DNA of 13,367 bases from Halanaerobiaceae bacterium (GTDB lineage Bacteria > Bacillota_F > Halanaerobiia > Halanaerobiales > CSSED10-376): contig PWOK01000115.1 of the NCBI GenBank assembly GCA_003557445.1, positions 1-13,367 of the forward strand. Direction: 5' to 3'. Shown here piece by piece: positions 1-6,419 of the stretch. Positions within the stretch are counted from its first letter, which is position 1, and every line of letters begins with the position of its first letter. Below the pieces are notes generated by a model. The model did not search any database. It had not been told where the DNA came from and saw only the letters and a program-made list of their open reading frames with translations. The translations under genes were made by a program, and so were the position numbers.

Positions 1-91
1 ACTCCCTATCTAAATAAATCATACAAGAACATTATGGTTGCACCAGAGGCACTCCCTATCTAAATAAATCATACAAGAACATTATGGTTGC
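1..91. repeat. 50-bp tandem direct repeat, at least two copies, downstream of the initiator tRNA
   Basis: Bases 1-41 and 51-91 are identical (41 of 41), giving a period of 50 with a 9-base non-repeated joint at 42-50 in the one complete unit visible. Read on the minus strand, each copy begins with GCAACCA, which in the right-hand copy is the true 3' end of the initiator tRNA, followed by 34 AT-rich bases ending in AGATAGGGAGT. The left copy carries the same GCAACCA preceded by GCCTCTGGT, which is not a T-arm, so it is no second tRNA. The left copy runs into the window edge, so more units may follow. It may be a tandem duplication primed at the tRNA 3' end. Confidence 0.9.
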
Positions 92-161
92 GGGAGCCGG
101 ATTCGAACCGACAACCTCCAGGTTATGAGCCTGACGAGCTACCAGATTGCTCTATCCCGCG
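85..161 (-). tRNA. Initiator tRNA-fMet (CAT)
   Basis: A 77-nt cloverleaf folds on the minus strand: acceptor CGCGGGA/TCCCGCA, D-stem GAGC/GCTC, anticodon loop CTCATAA, T-loop TTCGAAT and an encoded CCA end. It is the initiator and not elongator tRNA-Met because position 1 is C facing A72, the unpaired 1-72 position recognised by methionyl-tRNA formyltransferase, and because the D-stem has the A11-T24 pair typical of bacterial initiators. The anticodon stem is TCAGG/CCTGG, so the usual run of three G-C pairs next to the loop (29-31/39-41) is A-T, G-C, G-C. The gene follows tRNA-Lys by 6 nt and is presumably on the same transcript. Confidence 0.96.
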
Positions 162-167
162 ATATTA

Positions 168-243
168 TGGTGAGCCATGGAGGGATCGAACCTCCGACAA
201 CCTGATTAAAAGTCAGGTGCTCTACCGACTGAGCTAATGGCCC
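168..243 (-). tRNA. tRNA-Lys (TTT)
   Basis: A 76-nt cloverleaf folds on the minus strand. The acceptor stem is GGGCCAT/ATGGCTC (one G-T pair), the D-stem GCTC/GAGC, the anticodon stem CCTGA/TCAGG around loop CTTTTAA (anticodon TTT, Lys), and the T-stem GGAGG/CCTCC around TTCGATC. Discriminator A and an encoded CCA (168-170) follow. It is the first gene of a tRNA-Lys, tRNA-fMet pair with only ATATTA-type spacer (162-167) between them. Confidence 0.97.
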
Positions 244-267
244 ATTAATTTAATTTCAATGTTATAC

Positions 268-296
268 ATCTTAACATCTTTAATTATAATTGTCAA
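268..296 (-). promoter_or_regulatory. Probable sigma-A promoter of the tRNA-Lys/tRNA-fMet unit
   Basis: On the minus strand a perfect -35 box TTGACA (291-296) is followed after 17 bases by TAAGAT (268-273), a 4-of-6 match to TATAAT. The expected start of transcription falls near 260, about 18 bases before the 5' end of tRNA-Lys, which suits a short tRNA leader. The promoter sits 3 bases after the stop codon of the M23 peptidase gene, so the tRNAs can be transcribed apart from the peptidase operon. Confidence 0.7.
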
Positions 297-299
297 GAA

Positions 300-1316
300 T
301 TAAGGTAAATATTTTTTGGGATCTACAGGATCATTATCAACCATAATGGTGAAATGTAAATGAGGACCGGTACTAATTCCTGTGCTTCCAGATAAAGCAA
401 TTACTTCTCCCAATTGTACTTCAACACCAGCAGAGACAAGCAATCTGGAATTATGAGCATATAAAGTTTTAACACCTGAATTATGTTTTATGACTACAGT
501 TTTACCAAAACCACCAAGCCAGCCACTTTGTGTAACTGTACCTGAAGCTACAGCCCTGATATTTGTACCTACAGGAACTGCTATATCAATACCATTATGA
601 AAATCTCGTGAACCCCTAATAGGATGTGTTCTCCAGCCAAAAGGAGAAGTTATTCTACCAAGTACAGGCCAAATAATTGAACCTTTTTCTAATTTAAATT
701 TTTGATTGGAAGTTATATGAGGTATAATTAATTCCTGTCCTTCATATATTCTATCATTTTTTAAATTATTGGCCAATTTTATTGTTTGCATGTCAGTTCC
801 ATATTTTTTTGATAATAATGATAAAGCATCACCACGTTCTACTTTATGGGTGATTTGCTTATTAATTTTTTCTTCCCTGCCTCCACCAATACCATCACCA
901 GGTATCAGTAATTCCTGACCGGGAAATATTTTTTCATCTTTTAAATTATTCAGTTCTTTTATGGAACTAACAGTTGTTTTGAACTCAAAAGCAATTAATG
1001 AAAGATTATCACCATATTCAACTGTATATTTGATTTCTTCAATCATTTTTTCCAGTGCTTTTCTTGTCTGTTCACCAGTAATACCATCTATTCCTAAACC
1101 TTTATTTCTTTGAAAATCTTTGATTGTACTTTCTGTTTGATTGCCATAAATACCATCTATATTAATATCATAACCAATATAGGATAACATTTTTTGTATT
1201 TCTCTTACTTCAGATCCTCTGTCACCATGTCGTAAAATACTGGCCAGGGAAATTGTATTTACTAATAGCATAAAAGCTATCGTTAAAATAATAATATTTT
1301 TATAATTTTTTGTCAT
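300..1316 (-). CDS. Secreted or anchored M23 peptidoglycan endopeptidase with PG-binding and two LysM domains
   Basis: The 338-residue product is a cell-wall hydrolase acting outside the membrane, probably cutting peptide cross-links. Residues 8-26 form a signal peptide or anchor. A PG_binding_1 type domain (about 29-88, with GIYGNQT and QRNKGLGIDG motifs) is followed by LysM domains at about 96-139 and 156-199, each ending in GQELLIP or GQELIIP. The C-terminal M23/LytM domain (about 215-338) has all expected zinc and catalytic residues: H240 and D244 in FHNGIDIAVP, H288 in LYAHN, H319 and H321 in GPHLHF. ATG at 1316 is preceded by an AAGGGGAA site. It lies 49 bases after trmL and is likely the last gene of the operon 2680-300. 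A gapless-looking match to the C-terminus of the protein encoded at 1895-2680 shows they are paralogues. The family is certain; the exact bond cut is not. Confidence 0.93.
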   Translation of the reverse strand: MTKNYKNIIILTIAFMLLVNTISLASILRHGDRGSEVREIQKMLSYIGYDINIDGIYGNQTESTIKDFQRNKGLGIDGITGEQTRKALEKMIEEIKYTVEYGDNLSLIAFEFKTTVSSIKELNNLKDEKIFPGQELLIPGDGIGGGREEKINKQITHKVERGDALSLLSKKYGTDMQTIKLANNLKNDRIYEGQELIIPHITSNQKFKLEKGSIIWPVLGRITSPFGWRTHPIRGSRDFHNGIDIAVPVGTNIRAVASGTVTQSGWLGGFGKTVVIKHNSGVKTLYAHNSRLLVSAGVEVQLGEVIALSGSTGISTGPHLHFTIMVDNDPVDPKKYLP

Positions 1317-1365
1317 ATTCCCCTTCCCCCTTTAATATAAACATATCCTAAATTAAAAAATATAA

Positions 1366-1842
1366 CTACTGGCCGAATTTACCTTTAATTTTAAATCCTT
1401 CAAAATTTAGCTGTCTTAAAGCCTCATATAAAATTATTGATACTGAATTTGCCAGATTTAAAGAACGAAAATTATTTTTCATGGGAATTCTAATGGAATT
1501 TTGGAGATTTTTTTTTATTAATTTTTCAGATAACCCTGCTGTTTCTTTACCAAAAACTAAAAAATCATTCTTTTGATAACTAACATCATGATAACTTTGC
1601 ACTGCTTTAGTACTGGCATAATAAAAAGCATTATTATATTTCTTTTTTATTTCTTCTAAAGAATCATAATAATAAATTTCTAATTCATCCCAGTAATCCA
1701 GACCTGCTCTTTTTAAATATTTGTTTTCTGTGGAAAATCCCAGTGGTTTAACAAGATGTAAAGCACTGCCTGTAACAGCACATGTTCTTGCTATATTCCC
1801 TGTATTTTGAGGTATTTCCGGTTCTACAAGTACAATATTCAT
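1366..1842 (-). CDS. trmL: tRNA (cytidine/uridine(34)-2'-O)-methyltransferase TrmL, SPOUT family
   Basis: The 158-residue protein matches the TrmL/YibK (CspR) subgroup of SPOUT methyltransferases, which methylate the ribose of the wobble nucleotide of tRNA-Leu isoacceptors with S-adenosylmethionine, in the cytoplasm. Visible hallmarks are the N-terminal EPEIPQNTGNIARTCA block (about 7-22), FGKETAGL (about 97-104) and the trefoil-knot SAM-binding segment IPM..FRSLNLANSVSI (about 119-137). The length is normal for the family (about 155). ATG at 1842 has an AGGTGA site 9-14 bases upstream. It sits between two paralogous LysM/M23-type genes, with gaps of 52 and 49 bases and no evident terminator, so it is probably cotranscribed with them; this pairing looks like convenience and not shared function. 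Confidence 0.93.
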   Translation of the reverse strand: MNIVLVEPEIPQNTGNIARTCAVTGSALHLVKPLGFSTENKYLKRAGLDYWDELEIYYYDSLEEIKKKYNNAFYYASTKAVQSYHDVSYQKNDFLVFGKETAGLSEKLIKKNLQNSIRIPMKNNFRSLNLANSVSIILYEALRQLNFEGFKIKGKFGQ

Positions 1843-1894
1843 AATAAAATCACCTATATATAACTTATATTATTCTTTTCTTTTTTTAAAAAAA

Positions 1895-2680
1895 TTATAC
1901 TTTTTGTTCTGAATTAATATTATTTAAATAATCTTTATTTAAATATTTTAGAGGATCAACTGGTATATCTTTTTCCCTTATTTCAAAATGCAAATAAGGT
2001 TCATCAGAGTAAAGACCATTACCACTAAAAGCTATTAACTGTCCCTGATCTACTGTTTCACCTTTATCAACCAATAGACGTAAATTATTAGCATAAAGAG
2101 TTTTTTTGTCATTTTTATGCTCTATAGTAATTAGTTTTCCATATCCATCTGCATAATCACTAAATATGATTTTTCCTTTTTCAGCAGCATATACAGGACT
2201 ACCTTTTGCCAGTTTTATTTCTAAACCATTATTTTGTTTTCTTTTAATTTTTGAATTTTGATTACCATAATTATTTTTTATAATTCCCTGAGCTGGCCAG
2301 ATGAAATTATTTTCTTCTGGAATTTTTAATATATTGTTTTCATATAACAAATCAGGGTTTTGGATATCATTAATTTTTATTAATTTTTCCATAGCAATAT
2401 TAAATTCAGAAGCAATTTGTGATAAGGTATCTCCTTTTTCGATTGTATATACTGTTGTGTTTAATGGTAATTTTAGTTTTTGATCAGGATAAATTAAATT
2501 AGGATTATTTATTTCATTATATTCTAAAATGTCTTTTATTTCAAGGTTGAAATCATTAGCTATTTTTGTTAAATTATCACCTTCCTTAACCTGATATAAA
2601 AACATATCTTCAGAGATCAAAAAACCATTGAATGTAAAAAGAAAAACTAAAATCCAGGCTAAATACTTAAATATTTTCAT
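1895..2680 (-). CDS. LysM protein with a catalytically degenerate M23/LytM domain (probable pseudo-peptidase)
   Basis: The 261-residue product has a signal peptide or N-terminal anchor (about 4-23), LysM domains at about 28-71 and 77-121, and a full-length M23/LytM-like domain (about 126-247). Aligned to the neighbouring active paralogue, the domain keeps the fold residues (IWP start, YGKLITIEH, TLYA, LIAFSG, YLHFEI, PVDPLKYL) but the catalytic set is gone: N150 replaces the first zinc-binding His, E154 the Asp, N198 the catalytic His of YAH, Y229 the first His of HxH; only H231 remains. Such LytM domains (EnvC, NlpD type) are known to act as activators of cell-wall amidases instead of as enzymes; a similar role here is inference. 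ATG at 2680 follows a strong AGGAGGA site. It is the first gene of the operon with trmL and the active peptidase. Confidence 0.9.
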   Translation of the reverse strand: MKIFKYLAWILVFLFTFNGFLISEDMFLYQVKEGDNLTKIANDFNLEIKDILEYNEINNPNLIYPDQKLKLPLNTTVYTIEKGDTLSQIASEFNIAMEKLIKINDIQNPDLLYENNILKIPEENNFIWPAQGIIKNNYGNQNSKIKRKQNNGLEIKLAKGSPVYAAEKGKIIFSDYADGYGKLITIEHKNDKKTLYANNLRLLVDKGETVDQGQLIAFSGNGLYSDEPYLHFEIREKDIPVDPLKYLNKDYLNNINSEQKV

Positions 2681-2953
2681 ATTTGTTCCTCCTAATTGAA
2701 AGATATTAGTATATAATTATTTTTGCCATTTCCTAATAAATATATACATAATACTTTCCCTGGATTTAGCATATTATTTAATTTTTATTTTTCATAAATA
2801 TTAATTATTATCAATATTTATTTATAATTATTAATTATTATATATATATATTTATTCGACATTAATTATAGAATTCCTTCTGGTATTATTTATTAATAAT
2901 TTGCAGGAATTATTTTCTTTAACCAGAATTATTCAATCAAGGAGGTTTTAAAA
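2681..2953. other. AT-rich divergent intergenic region between the LysM operon and the merR-type gene
   Basis: This 273-bp stretch must hold the promoters of both divergent units but no hexamer pair stands out. A weak minus-strand candidate is TATACT (2708-2713) with TTAGGA 17 bases upstream. The core (2790-2855) is nearly pure A/T, ending in an alternating TA run at about 2839-2851. Close to the regulator start there are nested dyads: TTCTGGT (2878-2884) with ACCAGAA (2922-2928), AATTCC (2872-2877) with GGAATT (2906-2911), and ATTATT/AATAAT (2885-2900). These may be operator sites, but in such AT-rich DNA short dyads arise by chance. No gene is seen here. Confidence 0.5.
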
Positions 2954-3475
2954 ATGAAAAAAAAGCAGACTTTTAGTACTTCACAGGCGGCCAAAAAATT
3001 AGGTGTTGCCCCCTCAACCTTAAGGTACTGGGAATCTGAATTAAACAATATTATAAAAATATCCCGGGATAATAATGGATACAGAAAATATAATCAAGAA
3101 GATCTTAAAAAATTAAATAAAATCAAAAATTATTTATATAAACAAAATTATTCTATCAAACAGGTTAGAAAAATTTTAAATCTGGAAGAAAGTAAACAGG
3201 AACTTGCTGCAACCCTTGTAGGAGAAACTGATGAACGGATAAGTTCTTTGCTTTCAATTTTAATTGATAAAATTGATGGATTAGAAGAAGGAATTGAAGA
3301 TTTAAAAGATGGACAGAATAATTTAAAAACAGAATATTTACAGGCAATTAAATTACTTAATATTACATCTGAAAGAAGAGATAGAAAATTAATCAAAGAA
3401 ATCAGAAAAAAATTAGATGATAAAAAACAAAATAATAAAAATATAATACAAAAACTATTACCCTGGAGCAATTGA
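2954..3475 (+). CDS. MerR-superfamily DNA-binding protein with C-terminal coiled coil
   Basis: The 173-residue protein begins with a MerR-type winged helix-turn-helix: TSQAAKKLGVAPSTLRYWE at about 9-27 for the helices, and GYRKYNQEDL (42-51) for the wing, followed by helices to about 76. From about 80 to 160 the sequence is highly charged and predicted helical or coiled coil (DERISSLLSILIDKIDGLEEGIEDL), ending in a basic segment and the short tail KLLPWSN. It has no cysteine, so it is not a thiol-dependent metal sensor, and no known effector domain follows. That layout recalls RacA-like and other chromosome- or plasmid-associated MerR relatives as much as a classical activator. ATG at 2954 is fixed by AAGGAGGT at 2939-2946. 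It is divergent from the LysM operon, which it might regulate; the target is unknown. It ends 4 bases from the convergent nth gene. Confidence 0.85.
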   Translation: MKKKQTFSTSQAAKKLGVAPSTLRYWESELNNIIKISRDNNGYRKYNQEDLKKLNKIKNYLYKQNYSIKQVRKILNLEESKQELAATLVGETDERISSLLSILIDKIDGLEEGIEDLKDGQNNLKTEYLQAIKLLNITSERRDRKLIKEIRKKLDDKKQNNKNIIQKLLPWSN

Positions 3476-3479
3476 TTTA

Positions 3480-4118
3480 TTAGATTCTTTTATTTTTATA
3501 ATTACATAAATTAATTATTTTACATTTATTACATTCTGGTTTTCTGGCTTTACATATATATCTTCCATGAAAAATTAACCAGTGATGCATATCCTGCCAT
3601 CTTTCTTCAGGTATTATCTCCTGTAATTGTTCTTCTGTTTTGTTAACATTAATTCCTTCAGTTAGCCCTATACGTTTTGAAACCCTGAAAACATGGGTAT
3701 CTACTGCTATTGTATTTTTGTCAAAGCCACAGGCCAGAACAACATTGGCAGTTTTTCTGCCTACCCCTGGTAATTTCATTAATTCTTTTCTTGTAGAAGG
3801 AATTTGACCATTAAATTCATTATTTATTATTTTACCTGTTTTGATTATATATTTACTTTTATTGCGGTATAGACCAATACTTTTTATTTTTTTCTGTAAT
3901 TCTTTTTCTGTTAAACTTGCAAAATCTTCTGGTTTATTATATTCTTTAAATAGTTTATGTGTTACTCTATTAACCTGTTTGTCTGTAGTTTGAGCCGATA
4001 AAATTACTGCAATTAGTAATTCAAAAGTGTTAGAATAATTTAATTCTGTTTCTGGTTCTGGATATTCTTTATTGAATATTTCTATTATCTTTTTTATTTT
4101 TTGTTTCTTATCTCTCAT
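3480..4118 (-). CDS. nth: Endonuclease III, DNA glycosylase/AP lyase with [4Fe-4S] cluster
   Basis: The 212-residue product is a bifunctional base-excision repair enzyme that removes oxidised pyrimidines and nicks the resulting abasic site. Length and motifs fit the family throughout: the helix-hairpin-helix LPGVGRKTA (116-124) carries catalytic Lys122, the following segment AVDTHVFRVSKRIGL (138-152) carries catalytic Asp140, and four cysteines C189, C196, C199 and C205 have the classic C-x6-C-x2-C-x5-C cluster spacing. ATG at 4118 has an AGGAGT site 6-12 bases upstream. The gene stands alone between a convergent merR-type gene and a divergent 5'-nucleotidase gene 58 bases away, so its promoter must lie in that short gap; I see no clear hexamer pair there. 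Confidence 0.96.
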   Translation of the reverse strand: MRDKKQKIKKIIEIFNKEYPEPETELNYSNTFELLIAVILSAQTTDKQVNRVTHKLFKEYNKPEDFASLTEKELQKKIKSIGLYRNKSKYIIKTGKIINNEFNGQIPSTRKELMKLPGVGRKTANVVLACGFDKNTIAVDTHVFRVSKRIGLTEGINVNKTEEQLQEIIPEERWQDMHHWLIFHGRYICKARKPECNKCKIINLCNYKNKRI

Positions 4119-4166
4119 ATTTGAACTCCTCTCTGAGCATAATTAAATATTACATAATAACTTAAT

Positions 4167-4171
4167 GGAGG
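4167..4171 (+). promoter_or_regulatory. Shine-Dalgarno site deciding the start of the 5'-nucleotidase gene
   Basis: GGAGG lies 5 bases before ATG 4177. The alternative upstream ATG at 4165-4167 overlaps this site and has no purine-rich site of its own, which argues that translation starts at 4177. Confidence 0.75.
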
Positions 4172-4176
4172 TTATA

Positions 4177-4758
4177 ATGGAAAAAAATATAGGTATTGAT
4201 ATTGATGGTGTAATAACCGCTGAAGGTGATGATCAAAATAATATCTGGCAAAAAGAATTAAGTAAATATGTAGGTTATAATTTAAAAAGAAAAAAAGATG
4301 CTTTTGATTTTAGAGAAGCTTATGATTTGCCTGAGAAAACTATTAATAATTTTATAAATAACAAAATAGAACAAATATATAGAAATGCCAAACCAGCTCC
4401 ATATGTAAAAAATGTATTAAACAATCTTAAAAAAAACAACTTTACACTTTTCATTATTACTGCCAGGAAAGATAAATATAAAGATCTTACAAGCAACTGG
4501 TTAAAAAAATATAATATACCCTATGATTTTTTGTATCATCAAGAAGATAAAGCTGCCATTGCTCTGAATAAAAATATTGAAATTTTTGCAGAAGACAATC
4601 TGGAAAATGCTATCAGTTTAATAAAAAACCAGATACCCGTTATAATAATGGATCGCTATCATAACCGTTCTATAAATGAAAATAAATATGTTTTCAGGGT
4701 TAATAACTGGAAACAATTAGAACAGGTAATACTGGATTATTTTAATGAACTTCACTAA
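4177..4758 (+). CDS. HAD-superfamily 5'(3')-deoxyribonucleotidase-like protein (NT5C type)
   Basis: A 193-residue cytosolic HAD phosphatase, probably dephosphorylating (deoxy)nucleoside monophosphates or a related small phosphoester. HAD motif I is GIDIDGVIT with Asp8 and Asp10, motif II is IITARKD (about 93-99), motif III probably Lys125 in HQEDKAA, and motif IV FAEDN (137-141) with E139 and D140. The region between motifs I and II (about 20-80) is a helical cap, as in the NT5C family. An upstream in-frame ATG at 4165 would add four residues, but its G is part of the GGAGG site at 4167-4171, which is placed 5 bases before the ATG at 4177; I therefore choose 4177. The 3' end overlaps the convergent kinase gene by 17 bases. 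Substrate is not determined. Confidence 0.8.
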   Translation: MEKNIGIDIDGVITAEGDDQNNIWQKELSKYVGYNLKRKKDAFDFREAYDLPEKTINNFINNKIEQIYRNAKPAPYVKNVLNNLKKNNFTLFIITARKDKYKDLTSNWLKKYNIPYDFLYHQEDKAAIALNKNIEIFAEDNLENAISLIKNQIPVIIMDRYHNRSINENKYVFRVNNWKQLEQVILDYFNELH

Positions 4759-6394
4759 AACCACTATCACCTATAAATTCTTTTAATATAGATGTGGATG
4801 GTATTTGATCAATTTCAATGGGTTTAAAACATTTTAATATTTCAATTAATCTTTTTGCTTCATAATAAATATCATTATTATCATCAATTTCTTCTAATAA
4901 AGGGATAGCATATTTTCTCAAAACACCAAGTTCATATATTAATGCTGAATTAAACATAATATCGGCATTTTCCTGAAAAGGAAATATGTTTTTATCTTCA
5001 CCTCTTCTAACTGAGGGCCATATACGTATTGTTTCTTCAACACTATGGCCTCTAAATTGATGATCTCTAATAATTCGTCTTATTTTTCTTGTGTCAGTTG
5101 TAGGTATACGATTATGACGATCTATATTTATCTGTGTTAAAGCACTTATATATATTTTGTATTTATGTTCATCAGGTATTACCCTGGTTAACCGGTTATT
5201 CAAACCATGAATGCCCTCCAGTATAATAGGTTGATTGTTTTTTAGGTGTAAATAATTTTTTTTGAATTCTTTTTTACCTTCTTTAAAGTTATATTCTGGT
5301 ATTTCAACTGTTTCCCCCTGAAGTAATTTTATTAAATGGTTATTTAATAATTCAAGATCTATGGCTTCAATATCTTCAAAATTTAAATTACCATCTTTAT
5401 CCCTTGGTGTCTTATCTCTATCCACAAAATAATTATCAATTGATATTCTGGCAGGATTCAAACCATTTATTTTTAATTGTATTGATAATCTATGAGAAAA
5501 TGTAGTTTTACCAGAAGATGAAGGACCAGCAATTAATATTACCCTTTTATCATTAATATTTTCATATATCTTATCTGCAATTAAAGCAATATTTTTTTCA
5601 TGTAAAGCCTCTGCAATTTTTATCAACTCAGGAGCTCTTCCCTTTTCAACTTCCCGGTTAAGTTCACATGCTTTACTAACACCCAGTACCTTGCCAAATT
5701 TCGTATAATCCATATAAACTTTCCCCAGTTTTGGCTGTTCTTTAAATTTAGGAACTTTATTGGGGTTTTTCTTTTGGGGAAATAACAGGAAAAAACCAGG
5801 AAAACTATAATGTAATTTAAATTTTTTCAAATATCCTGTTGCCGGGACCATATTATAATAAAAATAATCATAATATCCATCTAATTCATATAAACTGTAT
5901 TCTTTACTATTCATCTGTTTTATTAATTGAATTTTATCATCAAATCCCTGTTTTTTAAAAATTTCAATTATCTTTTCTTTCTCTGCAGTTATTTTTTTTA
6001 TTGGTAAATCTTTTTTAATAATCTTTTTCATTCTTTTTTGTATCGTTAAAATATCATTTAAATTTAAAGGAGTTTGTTTTTTTAATTCACAATATATCCC
6101 ATTACTCAAGGAATGTTCAATTAATAAAGTTGATTCAGGGTATATTTCATATACTGCTCTGGCCATAACTAAAAACAAACTTCTTCTATAAATTCTATTA
6201 CCAAGAACACTTTCTACAGATAAAAATTTAATTTTATCTTTATTCATAGGTTTTTCATTTAAATCAACTATTTGATTATTAATTATTGCAGCAACAATTT
6301 TTGTTTCCTTTTTTGAAAATATCTTATTTTTTATCTCTTCAAGAGTTAACTCATTTTCAAATTGAAATTTTTGACCATCTATATATAAATCCAT
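4742..6394 (-). CDS. Nucleoside (uridine-type) kinase fused to TGS and ThrRS-editing-like domains
   Basis: The 550-residue protein has three parts. A TGS domain (about 1-60) resembles the N-terminus of threonyl-tRNA synthetase. Residues 63-205 resemble the ThrRS second additional (editing) domain, with matches such as ARAVYEIYPES and IEHSLSNGIY. The C-terminal half (about 283-480) is a P-loop kinase of the uridine kinase/phosphoribulokinase group with Walker A GPSSSGKTT (290-298), SIDNYFVDRDKTPRD (318-332), FEDIEAID (339-346) and ILEGIHGLN (391-399). The four residues that form the ThrRS HxxxH...CxxxH site appear as L75, R79, F178 and M182, so the middle domain cannot edit in the known way. 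This architecture recurs in clostridial and Thermotoga-type genomes, usually called uridine kinase; the true substrate is unproved. ATG at 6394 has a GGAGG site. It follows queG by 25 bases, so the two form an operon. Confidence 0.88.
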   Translation of the reverse strand: MDLYIDGQKFQFENELTLEEIKNKIFSKKETKIVAAIINNQIVDLNEKPMNKDKIKFLSVESVLGNRIYRRSLFLVMARAVYEIYPESTLLIEHSLSNGIYCELKKQTPLNLNDILTIQKRMKKIIKKDLPIKKITAEKEKIIEIFKKQGFDDKIQLIKQMNSKEYSLYELDGYYDYFYYNMVPATGYLKKFKLHYSFPGFFLLFPQKKNPNKVPKFKEQPKLGKVYMDYTKFGKVLGVSKACELNREVEKGRAPELIKIAEALHEKNIALIADKIYENINDKRVILIAGPSSSGKTTFSHRLSIQLKINGLNPARISIDNYFVDRDKTPRDKDGNLNFEDIEAIDLELLNNHLIKLLQGETVEIPEYNFKEGKKEFKKNYLHLKNNQPIILEGIHGLNNRLTRVIPDEHKYKIYISALTQINIDRHNRIPTTDTRKIRRIIRDHQFRGHSVEETIRIWPSVRRGEDKNIFPFQENADIMFNSALIYELGVLRKYAIPLLEEIDDNNDIYYEAKRLIEILKCFKPIEIDQIPSTSILKEFIGDSGFSEVH

Positions 6395-6419
6395 ATCTTT
6401 TCCTCCTGTATTAGAATAA

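Noticed and set aside
42..50. Second tRNA or tRNA pseudogene ending at GCAACCA in the left repeat copy
   Set aside because: Upstream of this tail on the minus strand there is no T-loop (TTCGA) or stem that could pair; only the last 7 bases resemble a tRNA end, which the tandem repeat explains.
1..91. CRISPR array
   Set aside because: Only two copies with a 9-base spacer and a unit tied to the tRNA 3' end; spacer length and repeat form do not fit CRISPR, and no cas gene is present.
1881..1894. T7A7 palindrome after the stop codon of the degenerate LytM gene as a terminator
   Set aside because: It has no loop and no G-C pair, so it cannot form a useful hairpin; it is best seen as a homopolymer junction in AT-rich DNA.
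2838..2852. TA-dinucleotide run as a replication origin or DNA-unwinding element
   Set aside because: No DnaA-box cluster (TTATCCACA type) or dnaA/dnaN-like gene is nearby; simple AT richness of an intergenic region is enough.
3148..3471. Minus-strand open frame of 107 codons inside the MerR-type gene
   Set aside because: It is antisense to a gene with clear HTH motifs and a strong start site; its Ser/Leu/Phe-rich product is what reversed coiled-coil codons give.
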